Positions 56,502 through 64,000 of a stretch of DNA of 64,000 nt are shown in pieces. The DNA comes from Linanthus parryae (Eukaryota > Streptophyta > Magnoliopsida > Ericales > Polemoniaceae). The position numbers were made by a program, and so were the translations under genes. Position 1 is the first letter of the stretch. Every line of letters begins with the position of its first letter. The DNA is taken from NCBI GenBank assembly GCA_023055425.1, contig JALGPY010000004.1, positions 113,191,504-113,255,503 on the forward strand. Direction: 5' to 3'. The notes under the pieces are model-generated. The model searched no databases, was not told where the DNA came from, and worked only from the letters and a program-made list of their open reading frames with translations.

Positions 56502-59500
56502 TCAGGGATAGTACTTCTTGATCCAGCGCATGTTGACTGAACTCGGAGTTGAGGTTGTGCCGTGCAACCTTCGTATGCTGCAGTAGCCACTATCGAAGAC
56601 TTCTGTGACTTCGAAGGGTCCTTCCCAATTAGCTGCGAACTTTGGGTGAGTTGCTTCTCGCATACAGTGGTCAGATGCGCGCAAGACCAAGTCTCCGACT
56701 GTGAAATCTCTTCGCTGGACTGTCTTGTTGTAGGCGCGAGCGATTCTTTCCTGGTACCGCTTGTTGGTCCTTTTGGCTTGTTCTCGCTTTTCTTCCAGCA
56801 AGACTAAGTCATGATCGCGTTGATTTTCATAGAGTGCATGGAAGGCCAGCCTTGCCGAATTGACTCTAACCTCCGCAGGTACTATAGCTTCGGCCCCATA
56901 ACATAGTAGAAATGGCGAGGCCCCTGTGGGTGTCCTTGGAGAAGTTCTGTAGGCCCACAGAGCTATGCTTAGAGAGTCGGCCCACTTCTTGTGGTCATCT
57001 GCGACCATCTTGCTCAATATTCTCAACAGCGTCTTGTTAGTCGCTTCGGCTTGTCCGTTTCCCTTTGGGTAATAAGGGGTAGAACATATCTGCCTGATAT
57101 TGTACTCCGCTAATTTCGCAGCTACCTGGCGATTAACAAAAGGAGTACCGTTATCTGAAAGAATGGTGTTTGGGATTCCGAACCTGCATACGATGCTTTC
57201 CTGGATAAAGTTGACCACAGCCAGCGCATTTGCCGTCTTTAGTGGTATTGCTTCCACCCACTTGGTGAACAGCTCAGTTGCGGTGAGAATGAAATGATTC
57301 CCGTGCGACGTCGGTCGGATGGGACCGATGAAGTCCAGAGCCCATGTGTGAAATGGCCATGGCGTCCCTAGTGCATGTAGATCCACGGCGGGAGCGTGCA
57401 CTAGGTTCCCTTTGAATTGGCATTCCTGGCAGCGTCGCACTTTGGTGCGGCAATCGACCTCCATCGTGGGCCAGAAATATCCGATTGAGAGGAGCTGTCT
57501 GCATAATTTCGCACCTCCTTGGTGTTCCACCTGATGAGAAAGGTCCATGACTTCTTGTGCTTCTCTGCCGTCTAGACATCGCAGCAAGTTGCCCTCGTGA
57601 CCTCTTCGCCAAAGTAGGTTTTCCTGTACCACATATCGAGACGCTTTCCTTTTCAATTTTTCGGCTTCCTTTCTCGATTCGGGCACGGTGCCCTGGGTGA
57701 GGAAATCGAACAGTGGCTTCCTCCAGTCCGTGTCGTCATCGGTTAGGGCGACGAGTAGAGAATCTTTGATTAGTGCGCAACTTTCGCACTTCCCTTGTAT
57801 CAGGGCTGCAGCTGTTGACATGTCTGGCCAATGAATGCCATATCTCTGAGCCTTTCTGTAGATTGACACCTCGCTTTCTCCGCAAGCGTGTTGGTGAATC
57901 TTTTCTAACAGCTGTTGTCCCCCTTGCTCGGAGACACATCGCATGAGTATTCCTCCAGGGCCCTTGTAGTAAAGGGTGTTGTCGTGGATGCAGTATCCTT
58001 TTGTGAGTGCCCAGCTTTCGTTGCTGGTGCCCTTCGCAATAGCTTGCAAGATTGGTTTTCGCCAGTCTGCGTCATCCATGTGTTCGTCGTCGTACGCATC
58101 TTCTGTCAATGCCGACGATGTTCGCACTTCGATGGAAATCTTTGCGGGGCACTTGTCTATGCTGACTTTAGATCCCAGAGTTGCTAAGGCGTCTGCGTGC
58201 CTGTTGTCTGCTCGGGGCTTGTGCTCGTACTTCACATCGCAGAATTGTTGCATCAGCTTCTGTACTACGGTGCGATAAGACAGGAGGTTGATCTCCTTCA
58301 AACCATATTCGCCCGAGGCTTGCTTAACAATCAGCTTGGAATCTCCCATGACTGTTAAGTTGCTCACTTCCAAAGCTTTCGCCGCACGGAGCCCCACAAT
58401 GAGAGCCTCGTATTCCGCTTCGTTGTTTGTGACTGCGAAGTTGAGCTTTGCGGACATCTGTATGACTTCCCCATCTGGCTTTGTCAAGACTATCCAAATG
58501 CCTCCGCCTTTCCGGGTTGACGAACCCTCGAAGTGGAGAGTCCAATAGGGCACGTCGATTGCGTAGATCTCAGGGCCTTCGAGCTCTTCTTCGATCACGG
58601 GCTCATGGCTGTTATCGGGGAACTGTGCCAACAGATCTGCTACCGCCTGCGACTTGATCGCTCGTGGTCGCACACATGTGATATCGTATTGGGAAATGGT
58701 CATGTACCATTTCGCCAGTCTTCCTCCCGGAGTAGTGTGAGTTAGCAAGTATCTTATGGGGTCGCTCTTGGTGACCACTACTACTTTGTGTGATGCAAAA
58801 TAGTGCTTCAACTTTTCTATCACAAAGAATAAGGCAAGGCAATGACGTTCGATGTCTGTGTACCTTGATTCAGCAGGCTGCACGATGCGGGAGATGTAGT
58901 AGATAGGCCTCTCTTGGCCTTCATACTCTTGAGCCAAGAGCGCTCCTATAGATCTCCTTGTAGATGTCAGGTATAGCAGAAGCGGTGATCCCAGTTGAGG
59001 CGCGATCATTATCTTTGAGGACGTGAGTAAATCCTTCAGCTTTTCGAATGCGGTTTCGTGCTCCGGAGCCCAGTTGTACGCGGCGTCCTTCTTGAGAAGA
59101 GTGCTGAAACAACATGTGATTTCGGCAATTGCTGGGATGAATCTCCGCAGATAGGATAGCTTTCCTAAAAATGTCTTCAATGCACTCTGATTATGGGGCG
59201 GCGTCATGCCAGTTATGGCCGATACTTTCGCAGGGTCAGGCTCGATCCCTTGGCGATGGACTACGCATCCCAAGAACTTCCCCGAGGTTACCCCAAATGC
59301 GCATTTCATGGGGTTCATTTTCAATTGAAAGCTCCTGCATCTATTGAACACCTTTCGCAGGTCTGCGAGGTGGTCTGCTTCGTGCTTGGATTTAACCACC
59401 AGGTCATCCACGTAGAATTCCACCTCTTTGTGCATCATGTCGTGAAATAGAGCCATCATGGCTCGCTGATAGGTCGCGCCCGCGTTCTTAAGGCCGAACG

Positions 59501-60227
59501 GCATCACCGTGTAGTTGAACACCCCTACAGGAGTGATGAATGCAGTTTTCCGCGCATCTTCGGGATCCATCTTGATTTGATTGTACCCGCTGAAACCGTC
59601 CATGAAACTGAACATGCGATGGCCTGCTGTTGAATCGATGAGCAAATCGATGTTGGGCAGTGGGAAATCGTCCTTAGGGCAGAAGCGGTTGAGATCTCGG
59701 AAGTCCACGCAGATGCGGAGCTGTCCGTTCTTCTTCACCACTGGCACGATGTTGGCCAGCCATGTGGGATGATGATTCGGCTCTATGAACTTGGCATCTA
59801 GGAGTTTGACAATCTCCTGCTTGATCTTGACGTTAAGCTCCGGCCTGAAGCTCCTCGTGCTCTGCTTGACCGGTTTAGACCCGGGGATGATGTCTAAACG
59901 GTGCATGGTGATGCTTGTATCCAGACCTGGCATTTCATCATACTCCCATGCGAACACATCCTTGTATTCAGTTAGGAGCTGTAGCAGCCCTTGTTCTTCT
60001 TCGCTTGTGAGATCCGCGCTCAGGAAGACTGGCCTTTTCTTTTCCTCGTTCGGGCTGAGGAACACTTCCTTAAGCTCTTGCTTTTGCGGTCTTGGCCTGT
60101 CTTCCATGCATTCAGGCGCTTCTTTGAGTTTCTCGTCTGGAGTGCCTTGTGTTGGCTCTTCTGTCAGCGCAATTTGCTCGATTTGATTGATTTGCCCAGG
60201 GATATCCCCATGCCCGCGTGAGGACAT
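56502..60227 (-). CDS. Gypsy Pol: RT, RNase H, second RNase H, integrase (1,241 aa)
   Basis: Domains in order. RT has YVDD at residues 272-275 and DFRDLNRFCPKDDFPLP upstream. The gypsy RNase H is degenerate (YLTSTRRSIGALL, residues about 419-432). An archaeal-type second RNase H covers about 562-685 (HFEGSS, NNEAEYEAL, MGDSKLIVKQ, DNRHADALATL), with Glu567 where Asp is usual. Two H2C2 zinc-binding modules each follow a DWRKP motif (about 721-817 and 834-937). The integrase has D964 (ALDFIGP), D1025 (LSDNGTPF) and E1061 (GNGQAEATNKT). The frame is fully open, and its first Met is in the same frame as the upstream gag-protease. Products would carry out reverse transcription and integration. Confidence 0.95.
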   Translation of the reverse strand: MSSRGHGDIPGQINQIEQIALTEEPTQGTPDEKLKEAPECMEDRPRPQKQELKEVFLSPNEEKKRPVFLSADLTSEEEQGLLQLLTEYKDVFAWEYDEMPGLDTSITMHRLDIIPGSKPVKQSTRSFRPELNVKIKQEIVKLLDAKFIEPNHHPTWLANIVPVVKKNGQLRICVDFRDLNRFCPKDDFPLPNIDLLIDSTAGHRMFSFMDGFSGYNQIKMDPEDARKTAFITPVGVFNYTVMPFGLKNAGATYQRAMMALFHDMMHKEVEFYVDDLVVKSKHEADHLADLRKVFNRCRSFQLKMNPMKCAFGVTSGKFLGCVVHRQGIEPDPAKVSAITGMTPPHNQSALKTFLGKLSYLRRFIPAIAEITCCFSTLLKKDAAYNWAPEHETAFEKLKDLLTSSKIMIAPQLGSPLLLYLTSTRRSIGALLAQEYEGQERPIYYISRIVQPAESRYTDIERHCLALFFVIEKLKHYFASHKVVVVTKSDPIRYLLTHTTPGGRLAKWYMTISQYDITCVRPRAIKSQAVADLLAQFPDNSHEPVIEEELEGPEIYAIDVPYWTLHFEGSSTRKGGGIWIVLTKPDGEVIQMSAKLNFAVTNNEAEYEALIVGLRAAKALEVSNLTVMGDSKLIVKQASGEYGLKEINLLSYRTVVQKLMQQFCDVKYEHKPRADNRHADALATLGSKVSIDKCPAKISIEVRTSSALTEDAYDDEHMDDADWRKPILQAIAKGTSNESWALTKGYCIHDNTLYYKGPGGILMRCVSEQGGQQLLEKIHQHACGESEVSIYRKAQRYGIHWPDMSTAAALIQGKCESCALIKDSLLVALTDDDTDWRKPLFDFLTQGTVPESRKEAEKLKRKASRYVVQENLLWRRGHEGNLLRCLDGREAQEVMDLSHQVEHQGGAKLCRQLLSIGYFWPTMEVDCRTKVRRCQECQFKGNLVHAPAVDLHALGTPWPFHTWALDFIGPIRPTSHGNHFILTATELFTKWVEAIPLKTANALAVVNFIQESIVCRFGIPNTILSDNGTPFVNRQVAAKLAEYNIRQICSTPYYPKGNGQAEATNKTLLRILSKMVADDHKKWADSLSIALWAYRTSPRTPTGASPFLLCYGAEAIVPAEVRVNSARLAFHALYENQRDHDLVLLEEKREQAKRTNKRYQERIARAYNKTVQRRDFTVGDLVLRASDHCMREATHPKFAANWEGPFEVTEVFDSGYCSIRRLHGTTSTPSSVNMRWIKKYYP

Positions 60228-60239
60228 CCCCGCGCACCT

Positions 60240-60599
60240 TCATATGCGGTAGCATTTCTTCCCATTGGCGTAGAAGCTCTCTATCTCCTTGCCCTCGGGG
60301 TCATGCTTTGCGATCCTCTTCAGAGTATACACGTTCTTCCGATGATATGCGATACGCGGCGCCTCTTCGCGTGTAGGCGGCTTTTCCTTGGCATCTTCCC
60401 TCGTCACCATTACCCCTGCAGGCGATTGGTCCTTGATGTCCTCCCAGAGAGGCAAAGGAGTAGGGTTGAATGGTCCGGGTGTTTGCTCATCTGCCATTTC
60501 AGTGAACCACACCGCCTCACTGAGATGTGCTTCGTCCAAGTTGAACGGGTTTGTTGAAGCCGGTATCTCGACTATTCTGTCGTTCCAGATGGCTTTCAT
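60240..60599 (-). CDS. Open segment between gag-protease and pol (119 aa), same frame as both
   Basis: Lies between a TAG (60603-60605) and a TGA (60240-60242), both in the gag-pol frame. It encodes a polar linker (MKAIWNDRIVEIPAST, YHRKNVYTLKRIAKHD) like the region between protease and RT in Tat elements. It is probably part of one polyprotein if the stops are suppressed or arose by mutation. Confidence 0.7.
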   Translation of the reverse strand: MKAIWNDRIVEIPASTNPFNLDEAHLSEAVWFTEMADEQTPGPFNPTPLPLWEDIKDQSPAGVMVTREDAKEKPPTREEAPRIAYHRKNVYTLKRIAKHDPEGKEIESFYANGKKCYRI

Positions 60600-60602
60600 A
60601 AC

Positions 60603-62852
60603 CTAGTGAGCCGTCGAAGGGACTGCGTCGAAGCGATGAGTCCAGGCTCGACCTACAATCATGTGGTATGTGGTGTTCGCGTCTATGACATAGAACTTTG
60701 CTGAGCACTTGATTTTGCCAATCTGAACGCCCAGGCGGATCCATCCGATTGTCATTCTAGAGTCGCTTCCGAATCCCACCAGCGGAGATGGACGTCTGAC
60801 TACCTTATGTTCGGGGATCCCTGCTAGCCTCAGTGTGTGGAGCGGAACGACGTTGACCGCTGCTCCTCCATCGACGAACGCTCGTTTGAACTCGACGCCA
60901 TTGATGATGGCGGTCACGTACAGAGGTCTCTGGTGACTCGCATCCGTCTTTTTGTCGCTGGCAGAAAAGGTCATAATCTTTTCCATAGAGCGGGATGCCC
61001 TGATGACTTTCCCGTTGGAGACTACAAGGTCCTCCTCGTAGTCCTCTGCTATTCTCAAAATTGCTTTCGTCATATCAGTTCGGCACTTCTCGGAGAAATT
61101 CATTTCATCGAAGAATTTGTTGAAGCCATGCGACCCTTTCATGCGGTCGGCACGTTCATCCTCTGTGTCCATGCTATAGTCTTCGTCTTCATGGACCTCG
61201 GCGACGATGGGCAGGCCATCCTCTGCGACTTCTTCCAAGTCGACGATCGAGATCATAGCGACCTCTTTGCCCTTCGAGCCCGGTTCCGCATGCGCGGGAA
61301 GCGGGTTGTTGCGCACGTCCTTCCGGTGGTCGCTGACGATGAGCTCGCCGTTCTTCATCTTCTGATCGAACGCGAACCTGAGTTTCTTGCACTCGGCGGT
61401 GGGATGCATGACCTTGCCGTGGTACTCACACCACTTAGGGTCCCTCACCATCTCCTTGGAGGGTGTTTTCTCGAGCGGTGGCAGGACGCCGTCCTTGCGC
61501 CACTGTCTGCAGAGGTCACTTGCTTCCTCTACCGAGCATGGCAGAGGCGGTACATCGAAGTTCGCAACCTTCGCTTGTTTCTGGGGCGAAACTGTATTGA
61601 CCTCAGCTTCGCGTCGCCGCTTGTAGCTAAACCTTCCGATCTTGTAAGTGGTGCCACTCGCAGGTCGCTCTGGAGCGCTCTTCTTTTTCTGTCTCTTGAC
61701 TATGGGCTCGATGTTCTTCGTGAATTCGATTAGCTTCGAAAACGTAGGTGTTTGCAGATTGATGAGCATACCTTTGTATTCATCTCGCATGCATTGCAGG
61801 CATATCTCTACGAGACGGCTTTCGGGAATTGGATCTTTGCACTCCAAGGATTTCGCCCTGAATTTCTTGATGAAGGTGATTCCGTCCTCTTCGCGCTTCT
61901 GGTACATCCGCGAGAGATGGATCATCGTCACCTTTTCTTCCATCTGGAAGAACTTGGTATAGAACTTCTGGACCATGTCGTCCCAAGTCTTCACGGATCC
62001 GGCCTCCAATGTTCGGTACCATTTGTATGCTACGTTCCCAAGAGATTTTGGGAACTCTCGCATCAGCAGCTTGGGATCGGCTCCGTACGGACCCATGACA
62101 TCAATGAAACGCATGACATGCTCGTGAGCGTTTCCATTGACGTCCTCGAACTTATCCCATTTAGGAGCCTTGTACCCGGCCGGGTTAGGCATGAGATAGA
62201 TCTCTCGTGGAATGGGTGGATCGTTGTCTAACTTCGGGATAATGGTATCCGCGAATGACTGATGAGCCAGGATAGTGTCCACGCGTTTCTGCAAAGACGT
62301 CATGCATTCTGGAATGCTCCCCTCGGTAGTTGACGGGGGGGTTGCCGTAGGTGGTGGCGACACATACGCCGCCGGAGGATTGGGAGCATATTGACTACCC
62401 GCATTTCCCCAGATCATCGTTGGGGGAGGCAAAGGGTACTGCAGAGTTGGGTTGGATGCCAAAGCCGATGGCTGAGGAGCGTGAGCAGCAGGAGGCAGCA
62501 TCTGTGCCGTTGATCCCTGAACCGAAGGCAGCTGCGTAGCTGACGGTGGAGTCTGCAGATGAGGGTTGGGAGGTGTGGCTGACACCCCCAATCCTGGAGC
62601 GGTAGGGGTTCCTCCTCCCTGAGGGATAGCAGTGGCTGGTGGAGGATTCGGCGCAAGGGTGCCCAGAACGGCCAAGATTTGTTCTAATTGCGCAGATTGA
62701 GACTTGAGAGCTTTCGCCTGACTTTGGACAGTAGCGTCCAAAGACTCTAACGTCGGTGCTTCGCCGGGAGTCGTTGGAGTACGACGGGTCTCGTCTCCTG
62801 AGGGAGTTTCGGTGGAGGGCGATCGGTTGCTGACATCATCCTCCTGAGACAT
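60603..62852 (-). CDS. Gypsy Gag and aspartic protease (749 aa)
   Basis: The start is the ATG complement at 62850-62852 (MSQEDDVSNRS); the frame is open eight codons further back to a GTG overlapping the primer-binding site. The N-terminus is Pro/Ala/Thr-rich. A retrotransposon gag domain follows (LGNVAYKWYRTLEAGSVKTW, FYTKFFQMEEKVTM, SLECKDPIPESRLVEICLQ). A zinc-knuckle-like CEYHGKVMHPTAEC comes next, then the protease with FVDGGAAVNVVP (D about 661) and MIVGRAW. DGG in place of D-S/T-G is usual for Tat-clade proteases. It ends at TAG, followed in the same frame by the linker segment. Confidence 0.93.
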   Translation of the reverse strand: MSQEDDVSNRSPSTETPSGDETRRTPTTPGEAPTLESLDATVQSQAKALKSQSAQLEQILAVLGTLAPNPPPATAIPQGGGTPTAPGLGVSATPPNPHLQTPPSATQLPSVQGSTAQMLPPAAHAPQPSALASNPTLQYPLPPPTMIWGNAGSQYAPNPPAAYVSPPPTATPPSTTEGSIPECMTSLQKRVDTILAHQSFADTIIPKLDNDPPIPREIYLMPNPAGYKAPKWDKFEDVNGNAHEHVMRFIDVMGPYGADPKLLMREFPKSLGNVAYKWYRTLEAGSVKTWDDMVQKFYTKFFQMEEKVTMIHLSRMYQKREEDGITFIKKFRAKSLECKDPIPESRLVEICLQCMRDEYKGMLINLQTPTFSKLIEFTKNIEPIVKRQKKKSAPERPASGTTYKIGRFSYKRRREAEVNTVSPQKQAKVANFDVPPLPCSVEEASDLCRQWRKDGVLPPLEKTPSKEMVRDPKWCEYHGKVMHPTAECKKLRFAFDQKMKNGELIVSDHRKDVRNNPLPAHAEPGSKGKEVAMISIVDLEEVAEDGLPIVAEVHEDEDYSMDTEDERADRMKGSHGFNKFFDEMNFSEKCRTDMTKAILRIAEDYEEDLVVSNGKVIRASRSMEKIMTFSASDKKTDASHQRPLYVTAIINGVEFKRAFVDGGAAVNVVPLHTLRLAGIPEHKVVRRPSPLVGFGSDSRMTIGWIRLGVQIGKIKCSAKFYVIDANTTYHMIVGRAWTHRFDAVPSTAH

Positions 62853-62871
62853 GGTTGCTTTTGTTGGTAAG

Positions 62872-62889
62872 TTCACGTCGGGTTCACCA
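62872..62889 (-). promoter_or_regulatory. Gypsy primer-binding site
   Basis: Three bases after the 5' LTR the minus strand reads TGGTGAACCCGACGTGAA. It begins with the required TGG (complement of tRNA CCA) and has a T-arm-like complement. I cannot name the tRNA with certainty. Confidence 0.7.
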
Positions 62890-62892
62890 AAA

Positions 62893-63518
62893 TGTGCACA
62901 AGAGATTCCGACGGGGAGACCTCCGTGTGCACCGTGTGTAGTGGATCAAGGATCGCACAGGAAGAGTGGGGTTGTGTGTAGGGAGAGAGTAAGTCAATAG
63001 CAATGTCTGAGAGAGAGACAGAGGTTTGGCAGAGCTTCCGCGTATGGCAGTGTGTCCTCCTTTGTATGGAAAGGTTGACGATCTATATATACTGGAGAAC
63101 GTGACCGTTGTAGTGTGGTTAATGCGCCCATTAATGGCGGCTTAATTAGCTTAACCATAACGGCACGTCCGTCCGAGTATATAGGGACCGTTAGAGCACG
63201 TGGTGCGCGAATACCGGAACCGTTACGAGGTTGACCGGGTTTGACCGGAATGACCGGGTTTATGGAGCTCGTGCCATAAATCTCTCAAAACAGTTACTAA
63301 AGGTCGCGTGCGGGCTTGGCTCGCACGCGACAGGGCTTACTCTAGCCTCCAAACCACTAAGTCCCTACAAGTCCCGTGCAGTGGTATGCGAGGGCTCTGT
63401 CTCGCAGCCCCCACATGGATCAGCTCGGCTGGTGATCCAGTGTGTATGGAGCACAATATGGTGTGCTGGATGGCTGCCACGTGGCCAAGATCTGTCATGT
63501 CAGAAAGCAGTATCTACA
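62893..63518 (-). repeat. Gypsy 5' LTR
   Basis: 626 bp, matching 47,974-48,599 at all but about three positions. On the minus strand it contains the promoter for gag-pol. In the other orientation the same sequence at the 3' LTR lies upstream of the antisense gene. Confidence 0.95.
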
Positions 63519-63523
63519 AGGAG

Positions 63524-64000
63524 CTCCTCTTTTCAGGCTCCAAATCCAATATCAAAGGTACAGGATCAGATGTAATGATAGTGTGGTGAATGATAACATC
63601 TCTTCGGAACATGTTTCTCCATTCACTATCACAAAACCCCTATACAACCTTTGTTTTATAGTGCCTCCTTTCTCCCACCCATTACACCAAGTAAATTTTA
63701 CCACCAATAAAACCCATATCAATGAGTCCAAGCTCCCGTACCATACTCTCAAGCCCCCTTTTGGATGTACTGGTAATAGCTATGCATCCAAATTTATCAG
63801 CTTGGGCCAGAACCTCATTACAGTCTCCAACCACTACCGTAGGCAAGCACCAAGTTTTATAGATCATGACAATATGTTTCCAAATTCTACTCCTAGCTCC
63901 TTGGTTACATGGAGCATAAATGCCATTAAGGATCCAAGGACCTTTGTCCTCCTTACCATAAACTAGTATAGTAATCAAAAATCTGCTTTTGAATACTACT
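63524..64000 (-). pseudogene. LINE endonuclease region (5' part of the interrupted LINE)
   Basis: The minus-strand frame 63,682-63,978 encodes GPWILNGIYAPCN, PTVVVGDCNEVLAQADK and GLESMVRELGLIDMGFIGG. This is the apurinic-endonuclease-like domain of plant LINEs, with GDCNEV where GDFNEV is usual. It belongs to the same LINE as 44,384-47,973, split by the gypsy element, and runs off the window end. Another frame (63,552-63,752) carries the continuation, so it is frameshifted. Confidence 0.82.

Larger units (their letters stand above)
47974..63518 (-). mobile_element. Complete 15.5-kb Ty3/gypsy element, Tat-like, with antisense accessory gene
   Basis: Flanked by the duplication AGGAG (47969-47973 and 63519-63523). 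LTRs of 626 bp begin TGTGCACAAGAG and end AGTATCTACA on the plus strand and differ at three sites that I can see, so insertion is recent. Minus-strand order: 5' LTR, primer-binding site, gag-protease, RT, RNase H, second RNase H, integrase, tandem repeats, antisense gene, polypurine tract, 3' LTR. Large size, a DGGA protease motif, dual RNase H and a repeat-rich 3' region are hallmarks of the Tat clade (Ogre, Retand and Grande relatives). Confidence 0.95.

Noticed and set aside
60837..62231. Plus-strand frames of 298 and 159 aa over gag
   Set aside because: Antisense shadows of the GC-rich gag-protease coding region.

Overview
The window is nuclear DNA of a flowering plant, most likely a eudicot. 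The evidence is GT-AG introns, plant-only gene families (an extra-large G protein, a DUF760 UV-B-induced plastid protein, annexin D5-like genes) and a dense mix of plant transposons. I cannot place it to genus. About a third is host gene territory and the rest is intergenic DNA or mobile elements, several of them nested.

Gene-bearing part (1-42,310). The last two exons of a BAP29/31-like ER membrane protein lie at 399-636 (+). An eight-exon extra-large G protein gene of the XLG3 type spans 2,912-21,785 (+), about 880 aa. Its fifth intron is 9.4 kb and holds a 4.8-kb antisense Ty1/copia element; its sixth intron holds a hAT-type MITE. A three-exon gene for a chloroplast DUF760 protein (UV-B-induced protein family, 423 aa) follows at 24,372-27,741 (+). 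Then come two tandem annexin genes on the minus strand (28,656-35,512 and 38,071-42,309). They have identical exon lengths (76, 146, 219, 216, 90 and 204 bp, 316 aa each) but very different intron content. All of these genes have intact reading frames across their splice junctions.

Transposon-dominated part (42,700-64,000). A 1.2-kb non-autonomous Helitron (about 42,748-43,983) carries a PDS5-like first exon and a second exon-like fragment. Next is the 3' part of a degenerate minus-strand LINE (44,384-47,973). It is split by a complete 15.5-kb Ty3/gypsy element (47,974-63,518) flanked by the 5-bp duplication AGGAG, and the LINE endonuclease region resumes at 63,524. The gypsy element has 626-bp LTRs that differ at about three sites. 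It belongs to the Tat-like group, with a dual RNase H and a tandem-repeat-rich region beside the 3' LTR.

The most interesting feature is on the strand opposite gag-pol, between pol and the 3' LTR. It is an intron-containing gene (49,288-53,579) whose N-terminal half has the plant mobile domain signature. Five short GT-AG introns of 73-82 bp join six blocks in a consistent reading phase, with a single frame break near 49,890. This suggests a retrotransposon carrying a host-like, spliced accessory gene in antisense. Other points are a gag-pol frame interrupted by exactly two in-frame stops, a duplicated zinc-binding module before the integrase, and two hAT MITEs with perfect 8-bp target duplications.
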